Shown here: piece by piece, positions 29,391-39,710 of the stretch | Layout of the letters: each line of letters starts with the position of its first letter | How positions within the stretch are numbered: position 1 is the first letter of the stretch | NCBI RefSeq assembly: GCF_001418335.1 | Contig: NZ_LIPP01000103.1 | Coordinates: 1 to 56,867 of the forward strand | Source: Streptomyces aurantiacus | Lineage (GTDB): Bacteria > Actinomycetota > Actinomycetes > Streptomycetales > Streptomycetaceae | DNA: 56,867 bases | Direction: 5' to 3' | Made by a program: the position numbers and the translations under genes | The notes under the pieces: model-generated | Told to the model about the DNA's origin: nothing | Seen by the model: the letters and a program-made list of their open reading frames with translations, nothing else | Database searches by the model: none

Positions 29391-29417
29391 TCTACGCCCG
29401 TAGACACTTGGCGTAGA
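29391..29417. promoter_or_regulatory. Operator-like inverted repeat upstream of the pyrimidine operon
   Basis: TCTACGCC and GGCGTAGA form a perfect 8-bp inverted repeat with an 11-bp spacer, 33-59 bp upstream of the amidase start. A second small palindrome, TGACGTCA, lies at 29376-29383. Position and symmetry suit a dimeric repressor or activator; no regulator gene is adjacent. Confidence 0.55.
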
Positions 29418-29502
29418 GCCATGAAAGTAAGCCTCGCCGCCGCACTGGGCAAGACCATCGCCGTTAACCGCCGGAGTCGATCATGTTTCACACCCCGGTG
29501 GG

Positions 29503-31152
<1,650 letters not shown>

Positions 31153-31537
31153 CCCACACCGGACCGGAGTACTCCGATCCGGTAGAAAACACCATTCGTG
31201 TTACGGAAGCGCTACGACGAGTTTTCGACCTGGACGCAGAGTGCGGTTACCACCCCGGAACGTGATGTGAGAGAACGGGCGGTGACGTGGGGTCACCTGC
31301 CGCGTCGGCCGCGTCGCGCCGGGGATCAGCGGGGGTCCGCACCATGCGGTCACCCTAATACCCTCGACCGTTGTTCGAACAGGCACCGAGGGGCCACACC
31401 GGCCTGCTCGCCCGCCCGCATACGAACGGTTCGCGGGCCGGGTGCGCTCGATCCCGTCGAGTGCGCCCGGCCCGCGACCACGGTCAGCGTCTTCACGAGC
31501 TCAGTAGATCAAGATCTCCTGAGCAACGAGCCGGCGT
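31153..31537. other. Intergenic between two minus-strand genes
   Basis: A 385-bp gap. The right part holds the terminator of the GGT gene (31431-31477). The left part should contain the promoter of the 549-aa gene. I see no coding sequence here. Confidence 0.5.
31431..31477. terminator. Long imperfect hairpin downstream of ggt
   Basis: Arms 31431-31451 and 31457-31477 match at 19 of 21 positions (core CGCGGGCCGGG / CCCGGCCCGCG) with a 5-base loop. It lies about 60 bp past the GGT stop on the minus strand, a good fit for its terminator. Confidence 0.75.
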
Positions 31538-33364
31538 CTATCGCGCCGGCCGCACCACCATCGCCGAGCCGCCGCCCCTGCGCTCGGGCTCCGCGGCGGC
31601 CAGCCACTTGCCGTCCGGCAGGCGCTGGACACCTGTCGCCGCTCCGATCTCCGGGTTCTGGCGGAACCCGTGACCGATGGCTTCCAGCCGGCCCCGCAAC
31701 GGGCTGTCCCACAGGCCGGGTTCGAGTTCGGTGGTCGTCTGGTTGCGCTGGCTGGCGCGCGGGGCGGCGATCGCGTCGACCAGCGGGAGGCCCCGGTCGA
31801 CGAAGCCCGTCAGCGTCTGCAGGACCGTCGTGATGATGGTCGCGCCACCGGGCGAGCCGAGCGCCACCACCGGCTTGGAGTGACCGTCGAGCACGATCGT
31901 CGGCGAGATCGACGAACGCGGACGCTTGCCGGGCCCGGGCAGGTTCGGGTCGTGCACGTCCGGGCTCGCCGGGGCGAAGGAGAAGTCGGTCAGCTCGTTG
32001 TTGAGGATGAACCCGCGGTCAGGGACGGTGATCCCGCTGCCGCCGGTCTGCTCGATGGTGAGGGTGTACGCGACGACGTTGCCCCACTTGTCGGCCGCCG
32101 TCAGATGGGTCGTGTTCTCCCCCTCGTACGTCGTCGGCGCGGCCTTGCCACCGGCCCCGCACGCCGCCGGGTCGCGCGGGTCCCCCGGCGCCAGCGGACT
32201 GGTCAGCACCGCGTCGTCCTTGATCAGGCACTCGCGCGAGTCGGCGAACCGCTGCGAGAGCAGTTCCTTCGTCGGTACGTCCTCGAAGGCGGGGTCGCCC
32301 ACCCAGCGCCCCCGGTCCGCGAAGGCGATCCTGCTCGCCTCGATGTAGCGGTGCAGGTACTCGACGTCCGAGGCCGTCGAAAGGTCGGTCTTCTCCAGGA
32401 TGTTGAGGGCCTCGCCGACCGTGGTGCCACCGGAGGAGGAGGGCGCGATGGAGTAGACGCCCAGCCCGCGGTACGAGGTTTTCGTGGGCGCCTGCCGCTT
32501 CGCCCGGTACTTCGCCAGGTCCTTCGTCGACAGGTTGCCCGGGCGGGCGTTGTACCCCGAAGCGGGGTCCACCGGCGGCTCGTTCACCGTGTCGACGATG
32601 TCCCGGGCCAGCTCGCCGCGGTACAGCGCGCCCACTCCCTCGCGGCCCAGCTTCTGGTACGTACGGGCCAGGTCGGGGTTCTTGAACGTGGAGCCGACCA
32701 CCGGCAGCGAACCGCCCGGCAGGAACAGGTCGGCCGTGTCGGGGAAGTTCCTGAACCGCGCCTCGTTGGACGCGGTCTGCGAGCGGAACGTGTCGTCGAC
32801 GGTGAACCCTTCCCGGGCGAGCCGCTCCGCGGGCCTCAGCAGCGACCCGAGGCCCTTGCTGCCCCAGCTGCCCAGTGCCGTCTGCCAGGTGGCGGGCGTG
32901 CCGGGCGTGCCCACGCCCAGACCGCTGGTCACCGCGTCGGCGAACGGGATCGGCTTGCCGTCCTCCAGGAAGAGCCCCGAGTCGGCCGTCAGGGGCGCCG
33001 TCTCCCGCCCGTCGATGGTGTGTACCGTACGGGACTTGGCGTCGTAGTAGACGAAGTAGCCGCCTCCGCCGATGCCCGACGAATACGGCTCGGTGACGCC
33101 GAGGGCGGCTGCCGTGGCGACGGCCGCGTCCACCGCGTTGCCGCCCTTGCGGAGGATCTCCACACCGGCGGCCGAGGCGTCCGCGTCGACGCTCGCGACG
33201 GCTCCGCCGTATCCGACGGCGACCGGCACCTTCTCCGCCGTCCCGGAGCCGCCGCCGGAGCCGGCCCCGGCGGCCCCCGAGGACGGCGGCGCCGCCCCCA
33301 CCGACGACACCACAGCGGCCGATACCGCCAGCACAGCAAGTCTCCGCGCGACCGAGCGCCCCAT
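31538..33364 (-). CDS. ggt: Secreted gamma-glutamyltranspeptidase
   Basis: A 608-aa exported GGT. A Sec signal peptide (RRLAVLAVSAAVVSSVGA) is followed by a Ser/Gly-rich stretch and the large-subunit start GYGGAVASVDADASAAGVEI. Self-cleavage is expected before the Thr in ENTTHLTAADKWGNVVAYT (about residue 415), which then acts as nucleophile; downstream NNELTDFS and a serine/glycine oxyanion region (PRSSISPTIVLD, GSPGGATIITTVLQ) are present. It would hydrolyse or transfer gamma-glutamyl groups outside the cell, for nitrogen supply or modification of secreted peptides. A second, non-secreted family member is at 19373-21280. Confidence 0.94.
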   Translation of the reverse strand: MGRSVARRLAVLAVSAAVVSSVGAAPPSSGAAGAGSGGGSGTAEKVPVAVGYGGAVASVDADASAAGVEILRKGGNAVDAAVATAAALGVTEPYSSGIGGGGYFVYYDAKSRTVHTIDGRETAPLTADSGLFLEDGKPIPFADAVTSGLGVGTPGTPATWQTALGSWGSKGLGSLLRPAERLAREGFTVDDTFRSQTASNEARFRNFPDTADLFLPGGSLPVVGSTFKNPDLARTYQKLGREGVGALYRGELARDIVDTVNEPPVDPASGYNARPGNLSTKDLAKYRAKRQAPTKTSYRGLGVYSIAPSSSGGTTVGEALNILEKTDLSTASDVEYLHRYIEASRIAFADRGRWVGDPAFEDVPTKELLSQRFADSRECLIKDDAVLTSPLAPGDPRDPAACGAGGKAAPTTYEGENTTHLTAADKWGNVVAYTLTIEQTGGSGITVPDRGFILNNELTDFSFAPASPDVHDPNLPGPGKRPRSSISPTIVLDGHSKPVVALGSPGGATIITTVLQTLTGFVDRGLPLVDAIAAPRASQRNQTTTELEPGLWDSPLRGRLEAIGHGFRQNPEIGAATGVQRLPDGKWLAAAEPERRGGGSAMVVRPAR

Positions 33365-33468
33365 CAGTACCTCCAGTCAGCAACCGTCCGCGCAGCGTAA
33401 CTTCCCCGGCGGCGCCGCGTCAGGTGACACTCGAACACCGATGCGCCCGCCCGCTAGCATGCGCGCCT

Positions 33469-34227
33469 ATGACTGACGACGTGCGGAACATCGTCCTGGG
33501 GGTGCTCGCGGCGGGGCTCAGTGCCTCGTTGGGCTGGGTCGCCCGGACCTATCTGTGGAAGCGGAAGCTCCGCCGCAAACAGGCCTTCTTCGGGCTGCCC
33601 GACCACTCCGAGTCGCTGCTCGTGGTCAACCGCGACGCCGGCAGCCCCGATCTGGCCGTGCACCGCTACGACGTGTTCGCCCTCCTGGAACTCGCCGCGC
33701 TGATCAAGGACTGCAACGCTCACACCGACGTGATCACCCAGGACGCGGCCCGGCAGGGCTTCGGGGAACGCACGGAGTTCTGCGTCGGCGGCCCCGGGTC
33801 GAACCGCCGTATGGCCGCGCACATGCAGGCCATGCTGCCGGGGGTGCGCGTGAACACCGACCCGGAACCGGGTCCTGACCGCCTCGCGTTCCAGATAGGC
33901 ACCGAGCGCCACCGCATGGAGCCCGGCCAGGCCGAGTACGTACTGCTCGCGCGGCTCACCGCCGGTCAGCCCGGCGTCAGCAGGCCCGTGTTCCTCTTCT
34001 GCGGGCAGCGTGCGATCACCAACCAGGCGGCGACGCGGTATCTGGCCCGCAACCACGAGCGGCTGTACCGCAAGCACGGCAACAGTTCCTTCGTCCTTCT
34101 CCTGAAGGTCGTGAACTCCCAGGCGTACGGGCCGGATGTCGTCGAGCTGGTCGCCGACGTCACCCGTGCCGCACAGACCCCGCTCCCCACACCCTCGCCC
34201 ACGCGGAGCACCCATCGCGCTTCCTAG
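33469..34227 (+). CDS. Membrane-anchored conserved protein, unknown function
   Basis: A 252-aa protein with one N-terminal transmembrane helix (NIVLGVLAAGLSASLGWVAR) followed by a basic stop-transfer KRKLRRK and a cytoplasmic globular domain of about 200 residues: FFGLPDHSESLLVVNRDAGS, DVFALLELAALIKDCNAHTD, FCVGGPGSNRRM, RTGQP-like loop and FLFCGQRAITNQAATRYLAR. The GGPGSN and FCGQRA blocks suggest a nucleotide- or ligand-binding fold but I cannot name it. The start at 33469 gives a standard anchor; the frame stays open to a GTG at 33424. Divergent from ggt, sharing about 100 bp of promoter sequence. Confidence 0.75.
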   Translation: MTDDVRNIVLGVLAAGLSASLGWVARTYLWKRKLRRKQAFFGLPDHSESLLVVNRDAGSPDLAVHRYDVFALLELAALIKDCNAHTDVITQDAARQGFGERTEFCVGGPGSNRRMAAHMQAMLPGVRVNTDPEPGPDRLAFQIGTERHRMEPGQAEYVLLARLTAGQPGVSRPVFLFCGQRAITNQAATRYLARNHERLYRKHGNSSFVLLLKVVNSQAYGPDVVELVADVTRAAQTPLPTPSPTRSTHRAS

Positions 34228-34716
34228 GCCCCCGCCTGCCGCACGTGCCTCACATGACGTGGGCCCACCCTCGATCACGTGGGCCCGCCCGGTGACGAGC
34301 ACAACCCGACCGGCGCGCAGCTGACCTTCTCCTCACTCGCGGCCGACGCGTCCTGCGTGTCGGTCCCGCTGCGCGAGCAGTGATCTCCGGCTGCTGCCGG
34401 ACGGGCCATTGCCCCTCGCTACCGCGTGCCCGGCAGCAGCGTCCCTGGGTCGGCCGAGGCGCCTTCGACAGCCTCTGTCACCGGGGATGAACGACAAAGC
34501 GTAGTCGAGCCCCGGCGCGGCGGATCCCCCGGCACGGCGGAACTTCCCGTCGGCGCCGGAGGCGGGAACGACTCGGCCGGGCGGACGGCGAGTTGGGCCC
34601 CGCGACGGGGGCCGTGGGGGGCGTGAGGAGCGTGGGAGGCGGTCGCGGGGCAAACGCCGGGCGCCGGCGTTTCGGGGCGCACACGTGCCGTACGGTTCAT
34701 GATCACGTTCCGCCGC
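34228..34716. other. Gap with a hairpin and one doubtful small ORF
   Basis: About 490 bases between the membrane-anchored gene and the GluA-like gene. It contains an 11-bp stem (GCTGCTGCCGG at 34390-34400 with 34430-34440, 29-base loop), two ACGTGGGCCC words near 34258-34285, and a possible small minus-strand frame at 34419-34700. Confidence 0.45.
34419..34700 (-). CDS. Doubtful small ORF downstream of the GluA-like gene
   Basis: A 93-codon frame starting 17 bp after the GluA-like stop (MNRTARVRPETPAPG), proline, alanine and serine rich, with no motif, weak ribosome site and only moderately high G+C at third positions. Position would suit an operon partner but the sequence does not look folded. 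More likely non-coding. Confidence 0.2.
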   Translation of the reverse strand: MNRTARVRPETPAPGVCPATASHAPHAPHGPRRGAQLAVRPAESFPPPAPTGSSAVPGDPPRRGSTTLCRSSPVTEAVEGASADPGTLLPGTR

Positions 34717-35460
<744 letters not shown>

Positions 35461-35587
35461 CCTCAGCCCTACCCACTCTCAGCTGTGTCGCGATTGCCGA
35501 AAGCTATCGACATAAGAGCGGAGCTAAGGCGCGACACGCACTTTTCGGGCATTAGCCGTATTTACACTGCCGGCGCAGGTCGACGTC

Positions 35588-36028
35588 TCACGTTTCCGCC
35601 ACCTCGGCGTACAGCTGCGAGAGTTCGGGAACTCCGTTGGCCGCCCATTCATGACCCGACACGACCACATCGACCTCCCGGCCCGACAGCAGCCGCACCA
35701 CGGGGCGCCCGCCCGGCCAGACCTCCCAGACGGCACCGGGGACCGTACGGATGATGACCGTACCGAGATAGAGGCCGGCGTCGTTGCCGAGCCAGGGCAG
35801 GCTCTCCTCGTCGTCCCGCCAGCGTGGCAGCAGTTGGTCGAGCGCCTCCAACGAGGCCGCCGAGTCGTCGAGTTGAATCCCCGCCCGATGGGCCTGGGAG
35901 CGCAGCAGCTCGCATTCGGAGAGCAGTTCGGCCACCCCCTCGTGGTCGCTCTCGCTGTCCGAGAAGATCACGGCTCCCCTCTCGGGGCCCCGCTTCTTGC
36001 GCCAGTTGCCCAGGAAAGGGATGTTCAT
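35588..36028 (-). CDS. DUF6278 family protein
   Basis: A 146-aa soluble protein typical of Streptomyces: start MNIPFLGNWRKKRGPERGA, middle GVAELLSECELLRSQAHRAG, and a C-terminal half with WLGNDAGLYLGTVIIRTVPG and WEVWPGGRPVVRLLSGREVD. The pattern agrees with DUF6278, of unknown function; some related small actinobacterial proteins are in SMI1/KNR4-like immunity groups, but I see no direct support for that here. Divergent from the SGNH hydrolase gene, with 160 bp in between. No signal peptide. Confidence 0.7.
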   Translation of the reverse strand: MNIPFLGNWRKKRGPERGAVIFSDSESDHEGVAELLSECELLRSQAHRAGIQLDDSAASLEALDQLLPRWRDDEESLPWLGNDAGLYLGTVIIRTVPGAVWEVWPGGRPVVRLLSGREVDVVVSGHEWAANGVPELSQLYAEVAET

Positions 36029-36188
36029 ACGCCCAGCCTTTCATCCGTATCGCCCGGCGCACCACAGGGCGCGCTGAACGCCTGTTCGCAGGGAGTTCTC
36101 CGGCAGTTCGCACCTGCCTCATTGACGAGTCCCTGACGTCTCTTTAGCTTCACGGTGCATCTGTAGGTTCACGGTGAGAGGAGTCGGT

Positions 36189-38081
36189 GTGCGCCGACGT
36201 GTGTGGGGTACCGCCGTCGCTCTGACTCTGCTGTGGGCGACGACGGCGGCGACGGTGACGACGATGACAGTGACGGTTCCGGCGTCAGCCGCGTCACAGA
36301 CCGAGTCACAGGCCAAGGAGCGGCCACTGCCCCTGGACCAGCTCTTCGACAACACGGCCGTGAGCGACGACGCACGGCCCGCCGGGGCGGACTTCGACGG
36401 CTCGGGCGGTTCCCTGTCGGCGCAGGACCTGACCGCCGCGGGATGGACACCGGGGCGCTCGCTGACGGTGCAGGGCGCCGGCCTGACCTGGCCCCGCCGG
36501 GCACCGGGCGAGCCCGACAACGTACGCGCCGACGGCCAGTCCGTACGGGTACGCGGCCACGGTGACGCGCTCGCCTTCCTGGTGGCGGGCACGGGTGGCG
36601 GCGAGGAGAGCGGCACGGGCGTGGTCCGGTACCGCGACGGTTCGCGTGCGTCGTACCGGCTGACCGCGTCGGACTGGCGCGGCGGCCCGCTCGCCACCAA
36701 GGCCGTCGCCCTGCCGCACATCAACACGCCCGGCGGCCAACTCGCCGAGAAGGCACGGCTGTACGTGGTGACCGTGCCGCTCGCCCGAGGGCGCGCGGTG
36801 GACTCCGTGGAACTGCCGCGCACCGGCGACCTGCATGTGTTCGCACTGTCGGTACGCCCCGAAAGCCGTGGCTGGACGGGGAGTTGGGCCGCGTCGGCCT
36901 CCGGCTACACCACGGTCGGGCCGTGGACCGACCGGACGCTGCGCCTGGTGGTGCACACCTCGGCGGGTGGCCCGCGGGTACGGATCCGGCTCGACAACAC
37001 CTTCGCGGCCACCCCCGTACGGATCGGCGGCGCGACGGTGGCGGTGCAGGCGTCCGGGGCGAGCCCGCGCGGCGCTCCCGTGCCGCTGACCTTCCGGGAC
37101 TCCGGAGGCTCCGAGGGCGTCGAGGGCGTCGAGATCCCGGCAGGCGCCCAGGCGTTCAGTGATCCGCTGGGCTTCGACGTGCCCGCGGACAGCAATCTGC
37201 TGGTGAGTTTCCACCTGCCGGGGACGGTGACGGCGGCACCCGTGCACAGCCTGGCCGTCCAGCAGTCGTACGTCAGCGAACCCGGCGACCACGCGGCGGA
37301 CGCGGCCCCCGACGCGTACACCTCGACGATCCTCAACTGGCCGCTGCTGACCGGTGTCGACGTGGCTGACGGGCGGGGTGCGGAGCAGGGCGAGGGGGGA
37401 GGTGACGGGCGAGGTGACGGGCCCGGGTCCGTCGTCGTGCTCGGTGACTCGATCACGGACGGCGAGAAGTCGACGCGGGACGCCAACCGGCGCTGGCCCA
37501 ATCTGCTGGCCACCCGGCTCCAGAAGCAGAGTGTGGTGCCGCGCTATGGGGTCCTCAACCATGGGATCTCAGCGAACCGTGTGGTCACCGACCGGTATCC
37601 CGGTGACGGTGTCTCCACCGACACCGGCGGCGTGAGCGCGCTGCACCGCCTCGACCGGGACGTTCTCGCCCAGACGTCGGCGCGTACGGTCGTCGTCTTC
37701 CTGGGAGTCAACGACGTCCGTTGGGGCGCGCGTGCGGAGCAGGTCGTCGACGGGCTGCGGGAGGTCGCCGAGCGGGCGCGTGGACGTGGGCTGCGGGTGG
37801 TGGTCGCGACGATCGCGCCCTGTGAGGGGGAGGCACGGTGCACTGCCGACGTCGACGCGGAGCGTGTTGCCGTGAATCAGTGGATTCGGTCCGGCGTCGG
37901 CGCCGGTTCCGACTTCGGCTTCGGCTCCGGCTTTGACGGGGTGCTTGACTTCGATGCGGTGTTGCGGGATCCGGGGCATCCCTCAAGAATGCGCTCCGCT
38001 TATGACAGTGGGGATCATCTGCATCCTGGGGATGCGGGGCTTGCCGCGCTGGCGGAGTCGGTGGATCTGGGGTTGCTGTAA
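36189..38081 (+). CDS. Secreted SGNH/GDSL hydrolase
   Basis: A 630-aa exported esterase/lipase-type enzyme. Start at GTG 36189 is supported by GAGAGGAG five bases upstream; an in-frame GTG at 36174 is less likely. A signal peptide (VWGTAVALTLLWATTAATVT) leads into an N-terminal beta-rich domain of about 370 residues, then the catalytic SGNH domain: block I VVVLGDSITDGEKST (Ser), block II NHGISANRV (Gly), block III VVFLGVNDVRWG (Asn), block V SGDHLHPGDAGL (Asp/His). Such proteins deacylate polysaccharides, lipids or secondary metabolites; substrate unknown. A low-complexity GEGGGDGRGDGPGS insertion precedes the catalytic part. Confidence 0.9.
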   Translation: MRRRVWGTAVALTLLWATTAATVTTMTVTVPASAASQTESQAKERPLPLDQLFDNTAVSDDARPAGADFDGSGGSLSAQDLTAAGWTPGRSLTVQGAGLTWPRRAPGEPDNVRADGQSVRVRGHGDALAFLVAGTGGGEESGTGVVRYRDGSRASYRLTASDWRGGPLATKAVALPHINTPGGQLAEKARLYVVTVPLARGRAVDSVELPRTGDLHVFALSVRPESRGWTGSWAASASGYTTVGPWTDRTLRLVVHTSAGGPRVRIRLDNTFAATPVRIGGATVAVQASGASPRGAPVPLTFRDSGGSEGVEGVEIPAGAQAFSDPLGFDVPADSNLLVSFHLPGTVTAAPVHSLAVQQSYVSEPGDHAADAAPDAYTSTILNWPLLTGVDVADGRGAEQGEGGGDGRGDGPGSVVVLGDSITDGEKSTRDANRRWPNLLATRLQKQSVVPRYGVLNHGISANRVVTDRYPGDGVSTDTGGVSALHRLDRDVLAQTSARTVVVFLGVNDVRWGARAEQVVDGLREVAERARGRGLRVVVATIAPCEGEARCTADVDAERVAVNQWIRSGVGAGSDFGFGSGFDGVLDFDAVLRDPGHPSRMRSAYDSGDHLHPGDAGLAALAESVDLGLL

Positions 38082-38149
38082 GGCCGGGGACAGGCCCGGG
38101 TGCCCTTTTGGGACAGGCCAGGTTGTGTCTCGGGTGCGGGCCCGGACGT

Positions 38150-38195
38150 GGCTGGGCGCGCAGTTCCCCGCGCCCCTTACGGGGCCCCGCCCTCC
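38150..38195. repeat. Intergenic GCGCAGTTCCCCGCGCCCCT repeat, copy 1
   Basis: Between the convergent SGNH and exonuclease III genes. GCGCAGTTCCCCGCGCCCC is followed by TTACGGGGC, forming a short GCCCC/GGGGC stem that may terminate both transcripts. The same word occurs at 50096-50114 and 56817-56837. Confidence 0.65.
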
Positions 38196-38978
38196 TTACG
38201 GGACGTCCAGGTCCACCACCACGGGGGCGTGGTCCGAGGCGCCCTTGCCCTTGCGTTCCTCTCGGTCCACGTAGGCGTCGGTGACCGCCTTCGCGAAGGG
38301 GGCGTTGCCGTAGACGAGGTCGATGCGCATGCCGCGGTTCTTGGGGAAGCAGAGCTGGCGGTAGTCCCAGTACGTGTACGGGTGCTCGTACTTGAGGGGG
38401 CGCGGGACCACGTCCGAGAGGCCGGTCTCGCGCAGGGCGGTGAGGGCGGCGCGCTCGGGCGCGGTGATGTGCGTGGCACCGTCGAAGGCGGCCAGGTCGT
38501 AGACGTCGTCGTCCGTCGGCGCCACGTTGTAGTCGCCGAGGACCGCGAACGGGCGGCTGCCGCCCGCGTCACCCGCGACGGCCGCTCTCAGCGCCTCGAA
38601 CCACTGGAGCTTGTACGCGTAGTGCGCGTGGCCCACCTCGCGGCCGTTCGGCACGTAGACCGACCAGACGCGGAGCGGGCCACAGGTCGCCGAGACCGCC
38701 CGGGGCTCCTCGGTGCCCTCGTAGCCGGGGTCGCCGGGCAGGCCCTTGACCACGTCTTCGAGGCCCATCCGGGACACCACCGCCACTCCGTTCCACCGCC
38801 CTGTCGCGTTCACCGCCGACTCGTAGCCCAGCTCGCGGAGCTGCTCGGACGGGAACTGCTCGGCGGTGGTCTTCGTCTCCTGGACGCACAGCACGTCCGT
38901 GCCGCTGCTCTCCAGCCAGGCCAGCAGCCTCGGGAGTCGGGCGGTGATCGAGTTCACGTTCCAGGTGGCGATACGCAT
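38196..38978 (-). CDS. xth: Exodeoxyribonuclease III
   Basis: A 260-aa AP endonuclease/exonuclease of the Xth family, acting in base-excision repair. Expected motifs are all present: MRIATWNVNSITARLPRLL, VLCVQETKTTAEQFP (metal Glu), NGVAVVSR, VYVPNGREVGH, LGDYNVAPTDDDVYD (catalytic Asp/Asn), and C-terminal RGMRIDLVYGN and ASDHAPVVVDLDV (Asp-His). Start at 38978 is taken because GGTAGG lies nine bases before that ATG; a TTG three codons upstream is in frame. It is followed (higher coordinates) by an MBL-fold gene in the same orientation, 30 bp away, so they may share a transcript. Confidence 0.95.
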   Translation of the reverse strand: MRIATWNVNSITARLPRLLAWLESSGTDVLCVQETKTTAEQFPSEQLRELGYESAVNATGRWNGVAVVSRMGLEDVVKGLPGDPGYEGTEEPRAVSATCGPLRVWSVYVPNGREVGHAHYAYKLQWFEALRAAVAGDAGGSRPFAVLGDYNVAPTDDDVYDLAAFDGATHITAPERAALTALRETGLSDVVPRPLKYEHPYTYWDYRQLCFPKNRGMRIDLVYGNAPFAKAVTDAYVDREERKGKGASDHAPVVVDLDVP

Positions 38979-39008
38979 GGTTCCCAACCTACCGGGCGGC
39001 TCCGACAG

Positions 39009-39644
39009 TCAGAGGTCGGCGCTCTCGCCCGGCGCCAGCCGCAGGTGCTCGGAGCCGCCCAGAGCGCCGATCTGGCTGTCGTAGACGGGGCGTGCGAGGT
39101 CGGCGAGCAGCATGTCGTGGATGTCGTACGCGCGCTGCGGCTTGACCTCGCGGACGTAGTCGATGACCTCGGAGATCTTGTTCCAGGGGGCCATGACGGG
39201 GAGCATCAGCGTCTCGACCGGGTGGTCGGGGAGGGTGAGGGCGTCGCCCGGGTGGAAGACGCGCCCGCCGTCGAGGAGGTAGCCGACATTCGTGATGCGC
39301 GGGATGTCGGGGTGGATCACTGCGTGCAGTTCGCCGTGGACCTGTACGTCGAAGCCCGCGGCGGTGAACGTGTCGCCGTGGCCGACGGTGTGCACGCGGC
39401 CCGGGAACGCGGCCGAGAGCTGGTCGGCGACCGACTTCAACGTCCAGATCTCGGCCTCGGGGTTGGCTTCCAGACCGGCCCGCAGGTGCCCCTCGCTGAA
39501 GTGGTCGGGGTGCTCGTGCGTGACGAGGACCGCGTCCGCGCCGACCGCGGCGTCCTCCTCGCTGAAGACACCGGGATCGATGACGAGTGTGCGGCCGTCC
39601 TTCTCCAGGCGGACGCAGGCGTGCGACTTCTTTGTGAACTTCAT
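39009..39644 (-). CDS. MBL-fold metallo-hydrolase (UlaG-like)
   Basis: A 211-aa metallo-beta-lactamase-fold hydrolase. The signature VLVTHEHPDHFSEGHL (about residue 42) gives the HxHxDH ligands, ahead of VGHGDTFTAAGFDVQVHGEL, a second histidine in HAVIHPDI and FHPGDALTLPD; the C-terminus is QRAYDIHDMLL. The group contains L-ascorbate-6-phosphate lactonase-like and generic intracellular hydrolases; no substrate can be inferred. Start at 39644 (MKFTKKSHACVRL) with GGATGGGA just upstream; an ATG three codons earlier is possible. Probably co-transcribed with xth. Confidence 0.88.
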   Translation of the reverse strand: MKFTKKSHACVRLEKDGRTLVIDPGVFSEEDAAVGADAVLVTHEHPDHFSEGHLRAGLEANPEAEIWTLKSVADQLSAAFPGRVHTVGHGDTFTAAGFDVQVHGELHAVIHPDIPRITNVGYLLDGGRVFHPGDALTLPDHPVETLMLPVMAPWNKISEVIDYVREVKPQRAYDIHDMLLADLARPVYDSQIGALGGSEHLRLAPGESADL

Positions 39645-39710
39645 GCTTCCCATCCTGCCCCCGGGCGCCCGCGCGGGCTCAGTGAGGGTCCCTGTCCCAC
39701 CTTCCGGGGC

